From positions 1,124,330-1,188,329 of the forward strand of contig ML976988.1 in NCBI GenBank assembly GCA_010015675.1: a DNA stretch of 64,000 bases. Direction: 5' to 3'. Positions 1-11,852 of this stretch are shown here, one piece after another (position 1 is the stretch's first letter; each line of letters starts with the position of its first letter). Origin of the DNA: Byssothecium circinans (lineage: Eukaryota; Ascomycota; Dothideomycetes; Pleosporales; Massarinaceae). Under the pieces are notes generated by a model that did no database searches, was not told the origin of the DNA, and saw only the letters and a list, made by a program, of their open reading frames with translations. The position numbers were made by a program, and so were the translations under genes.

Positions 1-642
1 GCGCAGTTGGCTGCCGAGGCCGAGTCACCCAGCTTCAAGCTCCAGCCTTACCAAGACTATCTCGGAACAGCAGGGCAGCATATGGACCTTGGCGCATGGC
101 TTGACAAGATCGCAGACGTCGGCTTCACGGATCTGCTTTGCTCCATCAAGCACGAGGACAAGGATGACAGATCCTGCCCTTACCTAGACCCCTACTTCCA
201 GCTCGTGAAGGGTATTCCCTTGGAGAAAATGTACGACTTCAAGTACCTGCCGGACATCGACGGCAACTCTTTCAGCGGCCGTTACCTCACCTTCCTACGA
301 TCAGCCTCCCTACCCATCAAAGCGACCGTCTACTCCGAGTGGCACGACTCCCGCCTCGTCCCATGGGCACACTTCGTACCCATGCACAACTCTTTCGTTG
401 ACATATACGGCATCCTAAAGTACTTCATCGGAAGCACCAAGATCACAGCCAAGGGCAAACTCGTCACAGAAAACGGACATGACAAGGAGGCAAAGGAGCT
501 TGCTCTAGCGGGACAGGACTGGGCGAACAAAGTGCTCAGGAGCGAGGATATGCTCATCTACGTTATGAGACTATTGCTGGAATTTGCACGCATATGCGAC
601 GATAAGAGGGATTCTTTGGGGTTTGTTGGGGATCTTGCATAA
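1..642 (+). CDS. GT90 / CAP10-like glycosyltransferase, C-terminal part (5' truncated by window)
   Basis: The frame is open from base 1 (reading AQLAAEAESP...) to the TAA at 640-642, so the true start lies upstream. The visible 213 residues look like the C-terminal half of the fungal CAP10-like family (glycosyltransferase family 90, O-linked xylosyl/glucosyl transfer in the secretory pathway). Recognisable parts are the DFKYLPDIDGNSFSGRY block, the KATVYSEWHDSRLVPWAHFVP block that precedes the acceptor/donor pocket in this family, and the closing GQDWANKVLRSEDMLIYVMR helix. No signal peptide or membrane anchor can be assessed because the N-terminus is missing. The family assignment rests on remembered motif spacing; the exact substrate is unknown. 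Confidence 0.85.
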   Translation, partial: AQLAAEAESPSFKLQPYQDYLGTAGQHMDLGAWLDKIADVGFTDLLCSIKHEDKDDRSCPYLDPYFQLVKGIPLEKMYDFKYLPDIDGNSFSGRYLTFLRSASLPIKATVYSEWHDSRLVPWAHFVPMHNSFVDIYGILKYFIGSTKITAKGKLVTENGHDKEAKELALAGQDWANKVLRSEDMLIYVMRLLLEFARICDDKRDSLGFVGDLA

Positions 643-2959
643 GCAAAAGAAAATTTAAGAAGGAACGATTTTGACATTGAGCAGCATTAGCGGCGGAGTT
701 ATAGTGGGGTATTTTGATTTATAGTGGAGTTGAAGGGGCGTATTTGGACGACATATGGCTGGATTGTTTGGGTTTGGATCTTTACTATATACGACAACTT
801 CCTCCTTCATTTTCCGCAACTCCTCGTGCTGTTTCCCCTATGCACTGGAGTTAGCACTCTGATCCTGTACAGAAACCAGTGTAATAGAAGATGTTGCAGT
901 TGTGTGTCAGAAGTCTGGCAGCTCTTTCCAATGCTTGGTCCGCTAAGATGTTGCCAGTGCACCTGGGCAAGATTTCTGCACTTGCTCTGGAATGGATTTG
1001 AAGACCTCGTTTAGGTAGAATGGTACCTTTCCACGCTCCCACGGATCGGTCTCGATCGGTCTCGAATCAGCTTCTTGCATCTTCATCTCGCGCATACGGC
1101 GTCTTCCACGGCGAGCTCTAATTTTAGGGACTGAGCTTTGCATATGCAGGTGGAATCGGATCCGAGGACGCACGGCAATATGAAGATGATGTTCTGGACG
1201 TCACAATGACACTCGCGGTGGTGAGAACGCGAAACAGCGTTTCCAGTCCATTTTCAGTGACAGGTCTGACGGGCAAGGGCTCAAGGCTGGCATTGGAAGC
1301 GAGTTTAGTTGCGAAGACGCCTTCTTCCGCCTCCAGCGACAAGAAACTTCCATTTTCACTCAAGCGTGGAGCTAGGACTACCAATCTTTTCTTCTTATTC
1401 TGCGTCTATCTCAATACGTCGTGTTTGTCATTTCCAACACCACTTAACTGTGCCGCTGGCCTGCTTCAATCCAGGTCCTCCGCCCATCATGCGGTCAAGG
1501 CCAATATCCATTCCCAGGTTGACAAGTACGTCTCACGAGCTTCAATCTCGCCACCGTAGCCGATAGGAAGAGGTTTGGAGCGCAACAAGCCCAATATCGA
1601 CCTCTGAATCCCTCTACCTCCGGAAACAACAAACCTCACCGTATTCCAAGAATATCCTAAATAATCACCAGGACCCCAGGCTCGGCCTAAGTCTGAGGCG
1701 AGAGCCGCACCGACAATTCCACGGTTGACTTAATGTACTTTCATTACCCCCTCATATCGAAAAAGGGCGAGATGTATTGCCATGCTCAGTACACTTTATG
1801 TGCTCATCCGAGAAACGTCCCTGTTGAAGGCGAATATCGAATATACGGGAATATCGCGCAAGGGACACGACGTGACCTGCACGTACCCTGCACGCTTGAT
1901 GTTTCGTTGGAGAACAGGGCAGAGAGATGTATAATGTTTGATATTGCGGCCAGTTCGACATTACCCATACAACATGGGGCCTCGCCAAGCCGCCGTAGAT
2001 TACGGGAAAGTGCGGGTCGAGACTCGTTCTATAAGCAAGTGTACCTGGGTGTCGGAACTCTATTGTTTTGCTCGTCCGAGATGTTGCGTTGTTCTATTAA
2101 GGTACAATCTCTGAGGGAAACGAAGTACGAGGTTGGTGTTCTGTCGGAGACTCGGAAATCGCCACATCACCTGATCTCAATATATCCATGGATCTCAACC
2201 TAGTGCTGTTACAAATTGCCAACCGCGGTTATTTTTGGCAATGTAAACATCTCCAACGTAGAAACGCTGTTTAACTCTGGGGATCCCCGTTATGTCTAAC
2301 GCAAAGGGGAAGTTCTGCAGGTCCGCCTCGAATTAACGTTTCCGTCGAAGCTTTTCGTATTCCCACTCTACATTCACTTCGGCGAAGGAGCCGCGCCAGA
2401 TTCCATTCAAGCAAGCACCTCGCCAGCTGACCAGCCGTCACGTTACCCATTTCCTTTCACATTATTATTATTGCTATTGGTTCTGACTACAACGCTGGTC
2501 CTCGCCCTCGTATCCGCCATCTATTCGTGCACTGCGGCGCCTCGCCCAGAAGGCTCACAAGTCGCCAGTCTGGATCTCGTACGTTGCAATATACACGAGG
2601 GTTCGAGATGAAGTTGGTAGCCTGCGGCCCTACGCAAAGGAGCTACGCCGAAGGTACCCCAGGCTTCCAGATGCTGTTAATACCTAGGAGAAATATATTT
2701 GGGTCTAAGAATAGCGGATAGCTAGCCTGTTTCAGCGGATTCGCGATGGTTTGACGGCGTGAGAAGGGTGAGTTGGTGGAAGCAGTGAAGTGGCCAGATG
2801 CTGTGAGGATGACATTGACATTGAAGCCGGGGCTGGGCGGTGTGGAATACGCTCGTGAGATGGAAGAGGGCTTGGGACCCGGGTACGAGGTGTAGCATTG
2901 ATGCTTACAGTATCGATTTCAATATCGAAGGTTGGGGAACTGCGTGATGGACACAAAAG
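643..2959. other. Intergenic region, no supported gene
   Basis: About 2.3 kb between the glycosyltransferase stop and the promoter of the secreted DUF4360 gene. Several short open frames exist on both strands (for example 1206-1559 and 1733-2203 on +). Their translations have no recognisable domain and no consistent splice continuation. I see no tRNA-like or repeat structure. Confidence 0.6.
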
Positions 2960-2965
2960 TATAAA
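2960..2965 (+). promoter_or_regulatory. TATA box of the DUF4360 gene
   Basis: A TATAAA hexamer about 140 bp upstream of the ATG at 3106 is followed by a pyrimidine-rich stretch (ccgtttttcctctcccc). This is a common arrangement for highly expressed fungal genes. The position fits a core promoter; the transcription start itself is not visible. Confidence 0.5.
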
Positions 2966-3105
2966 GACCACCGTTTTTCCTCTCCCCGACAGACTGGAAG
3001 ATCAGCACAGTACAGATCATCAGTCACTTCTCCCTCTCCCGATCCTGTCCACTCCAGCGCTATCCTATACCATCAAGTTCAAAACGAGCACAAAAGCCTG
3101 TCAAG

Positions 3106-4230
3106 ATGCTTTCCAAGATCGCAGCTCTGCTCCCCGTCCTCGCTCTTGCGACCCCGGTGCCACAGTCGGGAACGGCACCGGACCCGGGTCAGATCACGAT
3201 TATTGATAGCACGTACTCTGGTAACGGATGCCCGCAGGGGTCTGTGTCTACGAGCACGTCGCCAGATAAGACTGTAAGTAGTCGTACCTACCTTCCCTAC
3301 CAATTCGCCCTCTAGAGAAAGACCCTCCATATCAAACACCACACCTTCCCTACCGCCCACCAAGCCCGCCTGCCGAAAAGCACGCAAGCCGCCCCCACCT
3401 ACATCCACCCTATACCCCTTCGCACTCCCTCCCCCTCATCCTCCTCCAACCTACCTCTCCACCTCAGCACCACCTCTCCCCTCCCATTCCCCTCCATCCC
3501 CCACAATTTTACCCTCAATATCAACATTGACAATGTCCCCCAGGTAATAACCTACGGCTTCGACCAATTCCAAACCTACATCGGCCCGGGGACCAAACAA
3601 TCCGACCACTCCAAAGCCTGCCAACTACACCTCAACCTCAAGTACCCAGGCGGGTTCCAGTACGCCGTCGTGGACGCTACGTATCACGGCTGGGCGCGAT
3701 TGGATAAGGGTGTTACGGGGACTTTTTTGACGACCTATTTTTTCTCGCAGGATGCTAAGAAGACTGTACGCCCCCCTCTTTCCCCCACCCCACCCCATTC
3801 CATTCCTTTCCAACATTCCCCCTTACCCTTTCCCCGAGCTTACTTGTGCCCCCACGCTCGAAAAAAAGCAAAATTACTCACGAGATATGCCCCACAGTCC
3901 ACGACGCGCATGACCGCCACAGGCGGCGGCCCCCTCGCCGATGGCCAAGTCTACACCAAGCAAGACACGGTCGAAACGACGGCCATCGTGTGGTCTCCGT
4001 GCGGCACCACGGGCCTCCTCAATGTGAATAACCGCATCTCGCTCACGGCGTCGAATCAGACGGCCTATGGGGAACTGTCGAATGATGATGCTACGGTTGC
4101 TTTTACCCATCAGGTGCATGTGGCGTGGCAGCCCTGCAAACCGAACTCGGGGAATGGCGGTGGCGGCGCCGGTGATGTTATTGGGATCGGGCCTGGGAAG
4201 CCGGGCGTGGAGCTGGGGTTTGGGAATTAA
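3106..4230 (+). CDS. Secreted DUF4360 family protein
   Basis: Three exons, 3106-3273, 3544-3765 and 3898-4230, give a 240-residue protein; both introns are phase 0 with GTAAGT and GTACGC donors. Residues 1-16 form a classic signal peptide (MLSKIAALLPVLALAT), so the product is probably extracellular. The mature part has the DUF4360 pattern: an ITIIDSTYSGNGCPQGSVS start, FGFDQFQTYIGPG-like blocks, the long LNLKYPGGFQYAVVDATYHG segment, and a closing VWSPCG...NVNNRI..DDATVAF region. Conserved Cys residues suggest disulfides. Function of the family is unknown; small secreted members are common in fungal secretomes. The tail after WQPC is Gly-rich. The first intron (270 nt) is long for this window but restores the family sequence exactly across SPDKT/VITYGF. 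Confidence 0.9.
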
Positions 4231-4242
4231 GTGGGTAGGTTG

Positions 4243-4326
4243 AGGGGGCCAAGGGGGGGTGGGGGGGATGAGGGTTTAGGGTTTTGGGGGTTTTGGGAAG
4301 GTTAAGGGAGGACGGGGATTGGGGAG
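4243..4326 (+). repeat. G-rich tract with quadruplex potential
   Basis: Directly downstream of the DUF4360 stop the + strand carries many closely spaced runs of three or more G, including a stretch reading gggtttagggttttggggg. It could form a G-quadruplex in the 3' UTR. It is not a telomere array: the TTTAGGG-like unit is not repeated in register. Confidence 0.5.
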
Positions 4327-4665
4327 GGGAAGCTTGTGTATGCAGCATACTCTCTCAATTATGGTGGGAAGGGAATGAGAAACCGAAGTCTTGCCTTTTT
4401 AATTACTCTCTTTCTTTCTCCATGTTCGTGACTGTGTCTGCGCTTGATGCTTTCATTCCAATCAACGTGTCTGGATGGCCTTAGTAATTAATTACACCCT
4501 TTCCAGCAAGACCGCCTCTGAACCGAAGCTCCAAACTCCCGAAGGATTATTTCGGCTCCACAGCGGGGCTAAGGTAAGATGACGCACCCTATTGTTAGGA
4601 TAGTGAGTTAAAATCTGTTCCTGCATTATATGCATGCGCATGTGCATGTCAGGAACAGTGAAGCA

Positions 4666-4695
4666 GGGCAAGGCAAGGCAAGGCAAGGCAAGGCA
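4666..4695. repeat. AGGCA pentanucleotide microsatellite
   Basis: About five to six tandem AGGCA/CAAGG units followed by AGCAACACC. It lies in intergenic DNA with no gene nearby on either side. Confidence 0.8.
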
Positions 4696-5126
4696 GCAAC
4701 ACCAAGTTTGGGTCAGGTAGCGAGCTCCCGTTCAAACGGGGTCATGGCCATTATCGATACATAGCTTAAGGTACCAAGGTATTTATCTCAAATAAACCAT
4801 AACTATAACTTAGACCATCCAATTGACTCTATCAAGGGAGGAAATATCAAAGATTGAGCGAATAAAGATGGAGCTAGATGAATCTGACCTAGCCTTTTTT
4901 TTTCTGGAACGGAAGCCAATCCAATCAGGGGGATACAGGCGTTGTGTTGTGTCATGTCGTCTTGTCTTATCCTGTCTCATCTTGTCTAGAGTGAAGTACT
5001 TTGGTAGTTCTCGTTGAATCAGTCATATATGATCATTTGCGGAGGTACGGATCCCCAAAGACCAAACCTGTTTCAATAACCCTTTCTTCCATAACCTTTT
5101 CTAGAATATAGAGAAAAACCCATGCA

Positions 5127-5143
5127 CCATGCATGCATGCATG
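5127..5143. repeat. ATGC palindromic microsatellite
   Basis: Four consecutive ATGC units in non-coding DNA, self-complementary in sequence. Confidence 0.7.
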
Positions 5144-5973
5144 ATTTGGAATTACCACTTCCCATGTAGAAACCCTGTGTATTGTGTGGCTTGCTAAGGT
5201 GTGCTTTGTCGATATCGATGAATTGGTGCAGAGCGTTAGGCGTTGGCGCGAGGGAGCCGTCTGTCCACCGTCTTAAAGTTAAAGTACCATTGTCAATATC
5301 AGGCGTCGAGTATGTATGTGGCTTGCTAAGGAATGCCGTACGGAAGCGGAACGGAGCAGAGCACCGGCGGACGGACGAAAAACTGCAACTGCAGCCGCAA
5401 CCGTGCCCGTCGCCGTAGGTGCGGCGCACGTTCCGTTTTATATATGCATTTCATATACTGCATGCCTTCTGGAAGGAAGCATGGAAGGATAGAAGAGAGC
5501 AAGGTGGTGGAGGGTATACCAGGCGTCTGATAAGCACATAGTACTTTGTTCTATGACCGAGGATCCTGACGCCCGCTCTTAAACGTCGAAGGATAATCCG
5601 GGGGTCATCCCTGTGGGGCTTTCAACGTCAGGGCAGAAAAATATGAAGAAGAAAAGTTTTGATGGAAAAGCTTTATGGATGAGTCCGAGGAGAGAACGCT
5701 TGGATACCTTTGATATTCGAATAGTAATGCCGAGCTACCGCTTTTCTATTCTCCCCCATATGCCCCTAGATGTTGGACGTTGTGATGCCGCTTCTACCGT
5801 CTTCTTCCGAATCCCCCATGCCATAGCGCTCACGCTCAAAAGTCGCGATTCTGTTCGTACATGCCCGCGTCACCATCCCCCGTAGCAAAGTCCCAAAGCA
5901 CCACGCTTATCGTACAACAAATGCCTCGTCTTGCCTATGATGATAAAAACCACGCCCCGAAAAAAAGTCTTCC

Positions 5974-7003
5974 TCATCGCGACCTGCGCCGCGTCTGAAT
6001 CGTCCGAATTACCTCCGACCAGCCCCCATCATCATCCTCGTCGTCCCCATCGGCTTCTGTACAAACAACGAAACAAGAATCAGGAACCGAAATATATTTA
6101 CAACACTTAATAGGTGCCCCTCATGTACTTACCATAGGTTCTGCCCGTTGGGCCGCTGCTTTGGACGACAATCGGGTTGCTGTCGATGGCCTGGATGGAC
6201 ACGCCCCCTGCGATGGACGGGTTGCCCGAGCTCGGGACCCTTATTAGTGTGATGCGTATGCGAAACGTGCCGGTCTGATGGATGCTGAGGTCGGGGAAAT
6301 TCATATAGCCCACTCCCTGCGGGTCGTCGAGTTCCATCGCTGCAATGGATCCGTCGGCTTCGTCGTCGGAGAATTGGTGCACGGATACGTAGCGTCGTCC
6401 TCCGAGTGACCGGTCGAGCGTTCTGGGATCCGGCGCTGATGAGCCGGCCACGGGGACTAGTGAGGCGAGGGCGATCAGGTTCTGCGAGTCTTCGATTGCA
6501 TCGTCCGCGTACATGTTTGTTGTCCGTAGTCGGACAACTATGGTCCCGTTTATGGCGTAGCCGGCGCGGGCACTAGAAGGCGGTTGCACCACGATATCCA
6601 TCGTGTATCGGATGTCGGCGGGCGAAACAGCCTGTCGGTCCGACCTCGATCGGCGGTTACCGTTCCCGGCGTGTCTTGAACGCACAGATGTGCTGCCAAA
6701 ACCACGTGTTCGTGCGATGTCAGCCATCAGTGTGGTTGCTGTTGGTGATGCTGCTGCGGCAGAGCGGCCGTTCTGGAGTTCGTTGTTGAAGGCCTCGGCG
6801 ATACGCGCAGAACGTCGGGTGGCGGCGCGGCTGCGTGTCCGTGAAGTAGTGGTGCGTGGGTTGGATCTGCTGATGCCTCTCCCCGACGTGCTCCGGGCAG
6901 GATTTGGATTTCTACCTCGTCCTCGTCCACGGCCTCTCTGCATCTGCTGAAGGATATATCTGGACTCGTTTAGTAAACCTTCTGGGTGTAAAAAGCCGGG
7001 CAA
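5974..7003 (-). CDS. Velvet-like domain protein (divergent)
   Basis: Two exons on the minus strand: 7003-6133 and 6056-5974, with a 76-nt intron (GTAAGT...TGTACAG). The downstream exon replaces the read-through tail with EADGDDEDDDGGWSEVIRT and an Arg-rich end, giving 317 residues. Residues 22-70 are RG/RS-rich and basic, suggesting nuclear or RNA/DNA contact. From about residue 130 the pattern fits the velvet fold: YTMDIVVQPPSSARAG opening, then GGRRYVSVHQF, then GYMNFPDLSIHQTGTFRIRI and a closing NPIVV strand. Velvet proteins are fungal regulators of development and secondary metabolism. It is not clearly VeA, VelB, VosA or VelC. A Met at codon 21 (6943) is preceded by a TTTACTAAAC...CAGCAG stretch that could be a 5' intron end, so the true start may be 6943. 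Confidence 0.72.
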
Positions 7004-10000
7004 TGCTCAGCTCCTGCTGTTATGCCGGACGGTTGAAATGGAGAATAGACAGATAATTTAGGGAAAAGATTGGGGGAAGGGAAACACTTCAACACCAGGA
7101 CTGTGCTCAATGTATAGTTGCGATGTGAGAAGTGAGATTGGCGGATTGTTGGGTGCAGTGATGGAGGAAATGAAGCTCAAGCCACGAGTCAGGCCTCTCA
7201 TCCATAGCTCTTGTTGTGTGTATGCCATTGCTCTCTATGACGAGTGGCGGGCCGCTTCCGCAGTGCATTCGGGCGCGTTGGGGCCGTTCGCCGGACCCTT
7301 TAATTTTATCACGGCGTCTTTGGGGTGAGAAGACGCCTCCATAAGGTGGGATATCTACATAATGGTGGTGGAGGTGAGGTTGAGAAGACGTCCTCGGGCC
7401 CCAGGGCGCCCCACCCACTCCAGAAGCGCCGTGACAGGCAGATCATTGTAGGGTGTGTCGATTGGAGCCATCAATGCAGCGCTTAGGCTAAAGAGGGCAT
7501 CCGCATGCGCGAGCGAGAGCAGAGCAGGAGGGTTGGCAAGCGTGGACAAGCGCCGACGGGGTAGCGGAGGGCTGATAACAGAGGTGATTGATGGAGATGG
7601 CGCACATGGTGTTGCAGCACGAGCATTGACGAACCCCTGCCTCGGGAATTCATCACGACACCGGATGCCATGTGGCCGACAGGGATGGGGGAAGCGAGAT
7701 TGGGGCCTACCTTGTTCCTTCACCCGTCCGTTCCACCGCTCGACTTGGCCACGATATTGTAATAGCAATTGATGGCAGCTATATTCCAGCAAGACTGTAA
7801 TGGACCGATGATACCGAGGACGTTGTAATGTTGCTGGCGGTGATAGTGCGGCTACCATCCATATATTAGCCATGCTCCCTCACCCTCAACACCAAGCCAG
7901 CCCTCAGCAGCCGTCTCTGCATCCTCCCCGCAGCATGAATTCTGAGGCCGTGATCCTCCCCAGGGTATTCGACTCACAGTTACGTCCTGTCCCCAACGAG
8001 ACCAAGCTCTTCGCTCAATTGCCCCGCTGGCTAATGCCTCTGATGGCGCCTCCAAACTTGCCCCCGACACTGACTGGACGATCGGAAATTCCTGGACCGC
8101 TGGTAATGGCGATCGAGTGATGCTGTCTCAGTGATCTCCGTGATGACCGAGTGAAGAGCCAATGCCTGAAGGTTGAGGCTGCTGGATGCAGGTCATGGCC
8201 TCCTGGAGACGACTCTTTGCCCATTTATACGCTCCCTCTCTGCTCCAGCACAAGAGGTGCTCCATCCCGTAATAGCCGGTTGCAGCTGCTTTAGACGGCG
8301 TCCAGCCTTCCGCAAATGGTCTGGACATTGTCTGCCCTATCTGGACGATGCTCGCTTTCTCTTTTCCTCAAACACCTCAGATGAATCAATGGCGTGCACC
8401 TTGGATGCTTCCAAGCCCTTGTATACAGCGGCTCAGGCCAACATGCAGCTGTAAAAGGATCCCAATCGAGTGGAAAAACATCCGTGTGGCTGCGATCATC
8501 CATGAACCGTCTGTGCATGGCTTGCGGGCGATTGCCGATCGGAATGACGACCACATCTCTGGCCTTGTTAATTTTTTTACATAGCTTCGCAAACCAACTT
8601 CTCCGCCAAAATATGCACATGCGCTACAGGAATAGCCACCAATACCGACGGCTGGATTCGTGACCCCACGCTACAACAAGCTGTGCGACCGAAGCCCTCC
8701 TGGATGGGACGCAGTCTCATTGGTCTTGCAAAAGCAAAGTCGACCCCAGCAAAAATACCACCAGCCCGACCGGCCTATCCATGCTCCTCTTCTTCTTGGA
8801 TGGCATCTATTAGAGGCCACCGACCTTCACCGAACCGTTTTCCTGGCTGAGGGAATAAGCCAACGACTAGATGCGAGTTGACAGCTGACCACCCATGGCC
8901 GATGAAGCAATTGTGCTGACGACTAAAATGAAGCTGCTCGTTGGTAGGCGTCCTCTAGGGAGTGTTCCCGAGTTAATAACGCTCCAGGCGTCTGCATAGT
9001 ACTCAGCATTGTTACGCATGCTGGACGGATTCCTGTCAGGAGAAGGTGTTGTTATCGTCGTCGGTGTTGTTATCGTCGTCGGTGTTGTTATCGTCGTCGG
9101 TGTGACCTGACTCTCGTCCCTGAACATGTACCGGACTTGCGCGCCACGATCGGGTTCCGCCTCACGCAAACAACTACACCGCCAAGATCTGCTATGTCAT
9201 AAAGCTGTGCTACTGATCTATTGAGAGACCGTTTCTTAAGTCGATCCTTACTTCTCTTCTCCAAACCGCCTTTGCCGACTCACCAGTGACCATCCTACTC
9301 TCTCGTCTACTTGGACGAGAAAGATTGCGGCGTACCCGAACGCAGCCAGCCATCCAATGTGTGCAGCCGCCCAACCATCCAAGAACAATCGACTCAACAG
9401 CAGACCAATACGTCAGATCCACTTTGCAGCACAGCAACTTTTTGGGAAGGAGTGAATCTTGTGTCCTCGAGCCTGCACGACCTTCTTTTGCGGAAGCCCA
9501 ACCCGCAGCCGATAAGCGAAATCCCGGGCTCCACGACGAATAATTTCCGCGTTCCTGGGTCCATACTCTCTTCTTCTCTTGCATCGTCATCGTATCGAGA
9601 GATCTTGTGCGCATGCCTCGGTCCTTTTTCCGAATTCATGATTCATCTCTCACTCGGCCATGGTCCTTCATTAGTCGCCACTTTAAGAAAGTGCAATCTC
9701 CCTCGCTAACACAAGACTCTAGATCTCCGCCACGCACGCTATTACCGCTATTGTAGGTGCGTGTTGGAGACCTGGACCGTAGAATTGCATCCACTGCTGT
9801 GGAGATCATTTTCACCTCATGCATGAGCAAATGCTTTCGTAACACTTGCAGATTGCCTTGACGTTATGATAATACTGAACCGTCAGTACCTAGCCATGAA
9901 TTTGTCACAGTTCCAGCGGAGTCGGCTGGTTGCCCTCATTCGCTCCACTGTATCGATCAAATGCCCCCGCCTTTTTACCTTCGTGAGCTATACTGACTCC

Positions 10001-11852
10001 CAAAGGTACTCTCCCCATGGACAACCGCCAATTGCGGCTTCGATCGCGCTGATGGACGAAGGTGGCGAAGAGAAGAACCAAGTTTCACCACCGACAGGCA
10101 CCTTGACACCATACAACGATCATCCTTCCTCAAAATCCCTTCATAGCGGATCTGTTTCAAACCTAGGTACAAGACAGGCGTGTCCAATCTGTGTTCGGAT
10201 CATCAGCTCTCCTTCCATGGTACTGGGACAAGCCACTGAAGCTCCAATGGGGTATTCGTCGATCCCAAAGTGGCCTTGCATGCGCCTTGCGCTTAATCCC
10301 TCTCCACGGTCGCACAAACAGATGTTCGTGGCCACGATGTCATCACTTCTGGGACGCCCAATACCACGGTACCTCCCCCATGTTAGTGCAATGGCTAACC
10401 AAACACGTTCAGCTGAACTGGACTGTGATTCTCGCCACTGATTACTGACTCGTGGTGACGGCTGTTCGTCCGACTGCATTCAGTACACAGCCCGCGCCTT
10501 GCAAGACCCGAGGACAATTGCACGACCGGAAATAATTTTCCGTGGCCTCGGATCCTTATAACTGGGATGCTTCGCTTTTCTCCTGATTGACCGCTCTTGC
10601 ATGTCGACAGTTGCTCAGCGGATATATCGCGCAGAGCCTCACCCTGCTTCACTTCACTTTCCAATCTTGACCTCGTGCGTTGATCTGATGTCCCAAGGAA
10701 TCTTTCGTGCATGCTCGTTCATCGACAGAAGAACCTTGCCCGGTGCCAATTACCTCTCGGGATTCTTCTGGCATGAGAGACGGCTGCGTGCATAATCTCC
10801 TGGCGAGAGAGAAATGGCTCAATCCTAAGGACTCGCTACAATTCATCCGACTCGTTGTTGTCTTTGTGACTCCATGCAAGGTAGTCTAGAATCTAACAAT
10901 CTTTCAGCCATCTTTCCTATCTCAACTTCTCATACTGTCTGTTGCCGTGGGAATCTTCTAATCGTACGCGTTCAGACGGGCTTTAAACACCGCCGATGAT
11001 CTCTGATTCAGCCATTACAGGTACTGCCTAAAGTTACCTTATGGCTTTGCTTCCCTGCCACTAATAAGTCAACTAAGAACTCATGAAACAGAACATCCAG
11101 CAACATTTATTCAATACCAGCTCGCAAAAAAGCAAGACCGTTTGTGAACATTTTGTTATCTCTCAGCTAGACGTATAAAGACAGACACAGCATGAGCATG
11201 AGCAAGTTAATCCTAGGCGTCACTATGCAGCGAACAAACCGAGCGTGAGGTACAGATCAATTCTACCGTGCCGAATCGGATCACAGCAAAGCTGGGCCGA
11301 TAAGTATGGCAGTGGAGATCGGTATGCCGTGCTGCACTTGGACGGTATAGCGAATGATCCTCAAGCTTATGAACAGGTGGTTGATGTGTTGCAGGAAGAA
11401 ATCCTTCCAAGGATTGTTGGTAATGCATATGTCAGGGTGTCGTCCACGGGTGTATCATGTATATACATTACGAAAGTAGAACACTGGGGGGGTATCTTCG
11501 TAGTCATATAAGACGTTTCTAGACTTTTGAAATATATTTGTAAAGGTTCCGTGACAATGCCTAAGAAGAATTAGCGTTCATTAACACTGCCCAGGTGTTA
11601 AGCCAGGATCATACCTGAGTACCTTGACTCATAAGTTCTGGTAATACCGACGTGGTGTACAGGGTATCACCGAACTCAACAGGTTTCCCATTTAAAGTAT
11701 GTCGTGAAGACTGGAGGACTTGTGAAAGATCGAAGATTCACAATAGCCTAGCAAACTTTGGATGGCCCGTGCAGCGAAGATGCCCCCGCTCTGTAAATTT
11801 TGGACCGCGCATAGCTTGACGCATAGAAGATACCCCACTATCGCTTTTCCGC
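7004..11852. other. Long region without a recognisable gene
   Basis: Nearly 5 kb, the largest apparent gap in the window. Many overlapping frames of 60-190 codons exist on both strands (for example 7355-7873 minus and 9866-10441 plus). None shows a known domain, a convincing signal peptide or splice joins that extend a frame. Base composition is not A+T-rich, so it does not look like RIP-degraded repeat. It may hold non-coding transcripts, decayed genes or orphan genes that cannot be called from sequence alone. Confidence 0.5.
9045..9102. repeat. 18-bp tandem repeat, three copies
   Basis: The unit gtgttgttatcgtcgtcg is repeated three times head to tail. In one minus-strand frame it reads as the hexapeptide TPTTIT repeated, but the surrounding 100-codon frame has no other support as a gene. 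Confidence 0.9.

Larger units (their letters stand above)
4231..5973. other. Intergenic region with simple repeats
   Basis: About 1.7 kb between the DUF4360 stop and the 3' end of the velvet-like gene. It holds a G-rich tract, an AGGCA microsatellite, an ATGC microsatellite and a 15-bp direct repeat (tgtggcttgctaagg at about 5184 and 5317). None of the short frames has a recognisable product. Confidence 0.6.

Noticed and set aside
1733..2203. 156-codon frame on the + strand
   Set aside because: No domain, no signal peptide and no splice extension; overlapping minus-strand frame of similar quality.
4243..4326. Internal telomere-like sequence
   Set aside because: Only one TTTAGGG-like unit occurs; there is no repeat array.
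7355..7873. 172-codon frame on the minus strand
   Set aside because: Composition typical of chance frames (Pro/Arg/Ser/Leu-rich), with a competing frame on the other strand and no recognisable motif.
9866..10441. 191-codon frame on the + strand
   Set aside because: No recognisable domain and a 112-codon frame opposite; no promoter or splice support.
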